Notes under the pieces: model-generated
Told to the model about the DNA's origin: nothing
The model's database searches: none
Seen by the model: the letters and a program-made list of their open reading frames with translations, nothing else
Program-made: the position numbers and the translations under genes
In this document: positions 61,579 through 64,000 of the stretch, piece after piece
How the letters are laid out: the number at the start of each line of letters is the position of its first letter
Numbering within the stretch: position 1 is the first letter of the stretch
NCBI GenBank assembly: GCA_013339895.1
Contig: JABACO010000013.1
Coordinates: 4,885,823 to 4,949,822 of the forward strand
Reading direction: 5' to 3'
DNA: 64,000 nucleotides
Source: Ephydatia muelleri
Taxonomy: Eukaryota; Porifera; Demospongiae; Spongillida; Spongillidae

Positions 61579-64000
61579 GTAGGCTGTATTTTATGAAATT
61601 GATCAACTTATTGATACACTGTAAGGTGTTCAGCTTTTTCCTACAGTAAATAGCAATGTAGATAGTCGAATATGTATCAATGCATCCTTAAACTTCGATT
61701 GCAGGATTAAATGTAACAGTACAGCAGTTTCAGCACTGTATACGATATTAACATTGTTGATATGGCTTCCTCCAATGTACAGCAGCGTAAACATGCATTT
61801 GTTGTCAGGGCAGTCCCCAATAATCTTATAGGACTCAACCTGTGAAATAAATGTTGATTAATTCAAAAATACGTACATATACATGTAGGGTGTACCATGT
61901 TTCAATAATTCATCTTTTATTTCCCAACATCCTAGATATATGACGTTTTCCTAGATCTAAGACACTATAGGAAACCGCAAAGCATTCTGTCATGCCCAAC
62001 AGTGAAGGAAATATTTCTTAGTTGATGTTGGCATAGTCTTTCAGTCCATTTAATATATGTACAAGTACGAGTAGCGAAACTTTAAGAAAACATTCAAACC
62101 TACAAAAAAGGGTAAAATAGATTATATAAGGCACTTCAAGGGCAAATATTAACTAAAGGTACCTTTTGTGTGTGCAGTTACGGATGGCAATTGTGACAGA
62201 ATTTGATTCATCATCATACAGCATTGCTCCCATTTAAGTAGAACTAATTTGTCCGAATTGCAAACCCTGTAGCACCCGAAACAGACCAATTATTCCAATG
62301 TCATTTACGTACATGGTCAAGCGTGACCACAAAGGGGTACTCATAAAATATATTTGAAAGCTTAACTATAGTATGCTTCCTATGGGAATTGCTATTGAAA
62401 AATGTGTTTTGAATGAAAGTTTGTTAATTTCTAAAACCACAATCGATGGCTGAATGTGAAGATTGGGTTCCTTTGCACATAGCCTGAAGGCTTCCAAAGT
62501 TACAAGCAAAACAGCAAAAAAAAACTGCATTTGGAACACCGTAGTTAAGCCTTCCAAATTTGTTTTATTGCTACCCCTTTGTGGTACCTACATGTACATG
62601 TACATGTATGCGTATGGCAGGTTGGACCTCATAAGTCAAAGTGGTTGGAAGATCGGTTCCATTTAAACATTTTTCGAGACTGCGAGTTTTGCCAAATAAT
62701 TTTAAAATGATTTTGTAAGTACATTTACATGCAAATCCCTAGAGTATGTGTATAATTTTATTTATAAATTTGGGTACCTTTCTTTAGGGTATAAAAATTG
62801 CTTCCAAAGTTACAAAACTTAAAATTTCGATGCTCAACAACGATTTTTATTATGTGACGTACCCATTGTTGCATCTAAATATGCAGTACTGCACATGGAC
62901 TAATTATTCATGACTTGTATAATTATGTACAATAAACTTATAATTCATATAGCATACATATTTTGATGTCATATGCTATAGATTATTGACAACATGCACT
63001 ACACTAATGCAGTGTTCACTATAACACAGTGTATAAAATAATTTTGTGCAGGCATTTGGTAGATCAAAGCCAGGAACATTTGTTCGACCTGCGGCAACCT
63101 AGCTTTGTCCTACAAATTGCATTGCTGTGCAGCAAAATTCAAATAATCACACAGTTTATTACATAGAGTATGTCAACGCTAATGCGTATTCAATGTGCAT
63201 ATCGGGTACATTCGGAGCTAATCTTCATCCTCTTGCTCTGTGCTCTCTGGAATCAAACATGAGCAAGGCACCACATCCAAATATTCAATCCAGCTGAGAT
63301 TCTATTTAAGGCCACCTTGAACTATGTTAGACCCCAACCAATTTACTGGAGTGTTCCTCATCTACATGTACATGTATTTCGCTGTAAAAGCTTTTGGCAC
63401 AGAGACTCAGAAAGCAATATATGAAAGTCTTACACTCAATCTCATTAGTGTAGAATTTCCTACTGAAACCTCATGACGATCCTCTAGAATTTCCTTCCAA
63501 GCTGCTCTCTTTCATGGTCAAGAAGTATGCTTAGTGTTGCAGTAAATGATGCTAATGAGCTAGCTTGGCCATTCTTCGACACATTCATGGCATGAATATG
63601 TTTGATCAGATTTTTGCTATTGCACTTAGATACTGCATCAACAAGCCATTTATCACTAAACTTTCTTGTACAGACAATCCTTACCTTATACACAGTCTGT
63701 GCAGCAAAATTTCTTCACAATATAATGAGATCTGTGCATTTTTGTCACAGTCGAGTCTTGTCACTGCAATGAAACTCCCTGTCAATTTCTGTTTCCCCAT
63801 CTTAAAGTAGTGAAAGAAACCTTCCAATTTTTGGCTTCACGAACCAACATTTAACACATCTTCCATTTCCTCTGTACATTTACTCCAATATGTCTTTTAT
63901 CAGTATAGAAAAAAAAAACAATCAGATTCACGTGACGACAGAGGTGTTTCCACTGTGGTTCTCATTAGTCACATTTGCCTATCACTGTGTTCCTTAACAT
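61579..64000. other. downstream of the last DENND10 exon found
   Basis: No exon was recognised with confidence. It contains a short TIR element (62326-62588). Frames at 63484-63810 on both strands look marginally protein-like but match nothing I know. Confidence 0.45.
62326..62588. repeat. short TIR (MITE-like) element
   Basis: GACCACAAAGGGGTAC near 62328 and its inverse near 62571-62586 bound about 260 bp. A CTTCCAAA word occurs more than once inside. No coding capacity. Confidence 0.6.

Noticed and set aside
61647-61830. Candidate seventh DENND10 exon
   Set aside because: The acceptor and phase are acceptable, but the translation does not resemble the DENND10 C-terminal region and runs into a stop; left out of the model.
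63484-63810. Overlapping frames on both strands near the window end
   Set aside because: They look mildly protein-like and may belong to an old transposon, but no diagnostic motif was seen.

Overview
The window is animal nuclear DNA: AT-rich, with spliced genes on both strands, many foldback/MITE elements and worn transposons. Reassembling exons by hand gives full or near-full orthologues of conserved animal genes: ELOVL3/6-type elongase, NMNAT, GTPBP4/NOG1, NOC3L, C20orf27 (UPF0687) and DENND10. Most introns in the compact genes are 50-62 bp, which together with the DNA-transposon mix (Merlin, hAT, many foldbacks) points to an early-branching marine invertebrate. A sponge is my best guess, but this is inference and not proven by the sequence.

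Layout. 1-3.4 kb: intergenic, with a large foldback. 3.4-4.3 kb (+): fatty-acid elongase with a GC-AG intron. 5.0-6.3 kb: three foldback/MITE elements. 6.8-9.75 kb (-): NMNAT in nine exons. 11.8-12.4 kb (+): a small five-exon EF-hand-like gene, followed closely by an unidentified gene (12.4-13.1 kb). Two related C-terminal fragments of a reverse-transcriptase element flank this pair. 14.2-16.4 kb (-): NOG1. 19.6-25.1 kb (-): an 18-exon gene for a predicted 1467-residue protein that joins a secreted Notum/pectinacetylesterase-like hydrolase, a transmembrane segment and a complete ABCG half-transporter. This is the most unusual item in the window. 26.4-28.9 kb: broken Ty3/Gypsy fossil. 29.1-31.5 kb: broken hAT transposon. 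34.1-47.8 kb (-): NOC3L in at least 23 exons, its introns swollen by foldbacks, tandem repeats and an 860 bp TIR element. 49.2-50.2 kb: a 1 kb nested foldback. 50.8-51.7 kb: decayed Merlin transposon. 54.0-55.4 kb (-) and 55.5 to >61.6 kb (+): C20orf27-like and DENND10, head to head with 115 bp between start codons. The DENND10 3' end was not found.

How the genes relate. NOG1 and NOC3L both act in nucleolar pre-60S ribosome assembly, though they lie 18 kb apart and nothing shows co-regulation. ELOVL and the Notum-ABCG protein both concern lipids. NMNAT makes NAD. DENND10 acts in late endosome/exosome traffic. Gene models rest on splice consensus, matching phase and remembered family sequences; no alignment was run.
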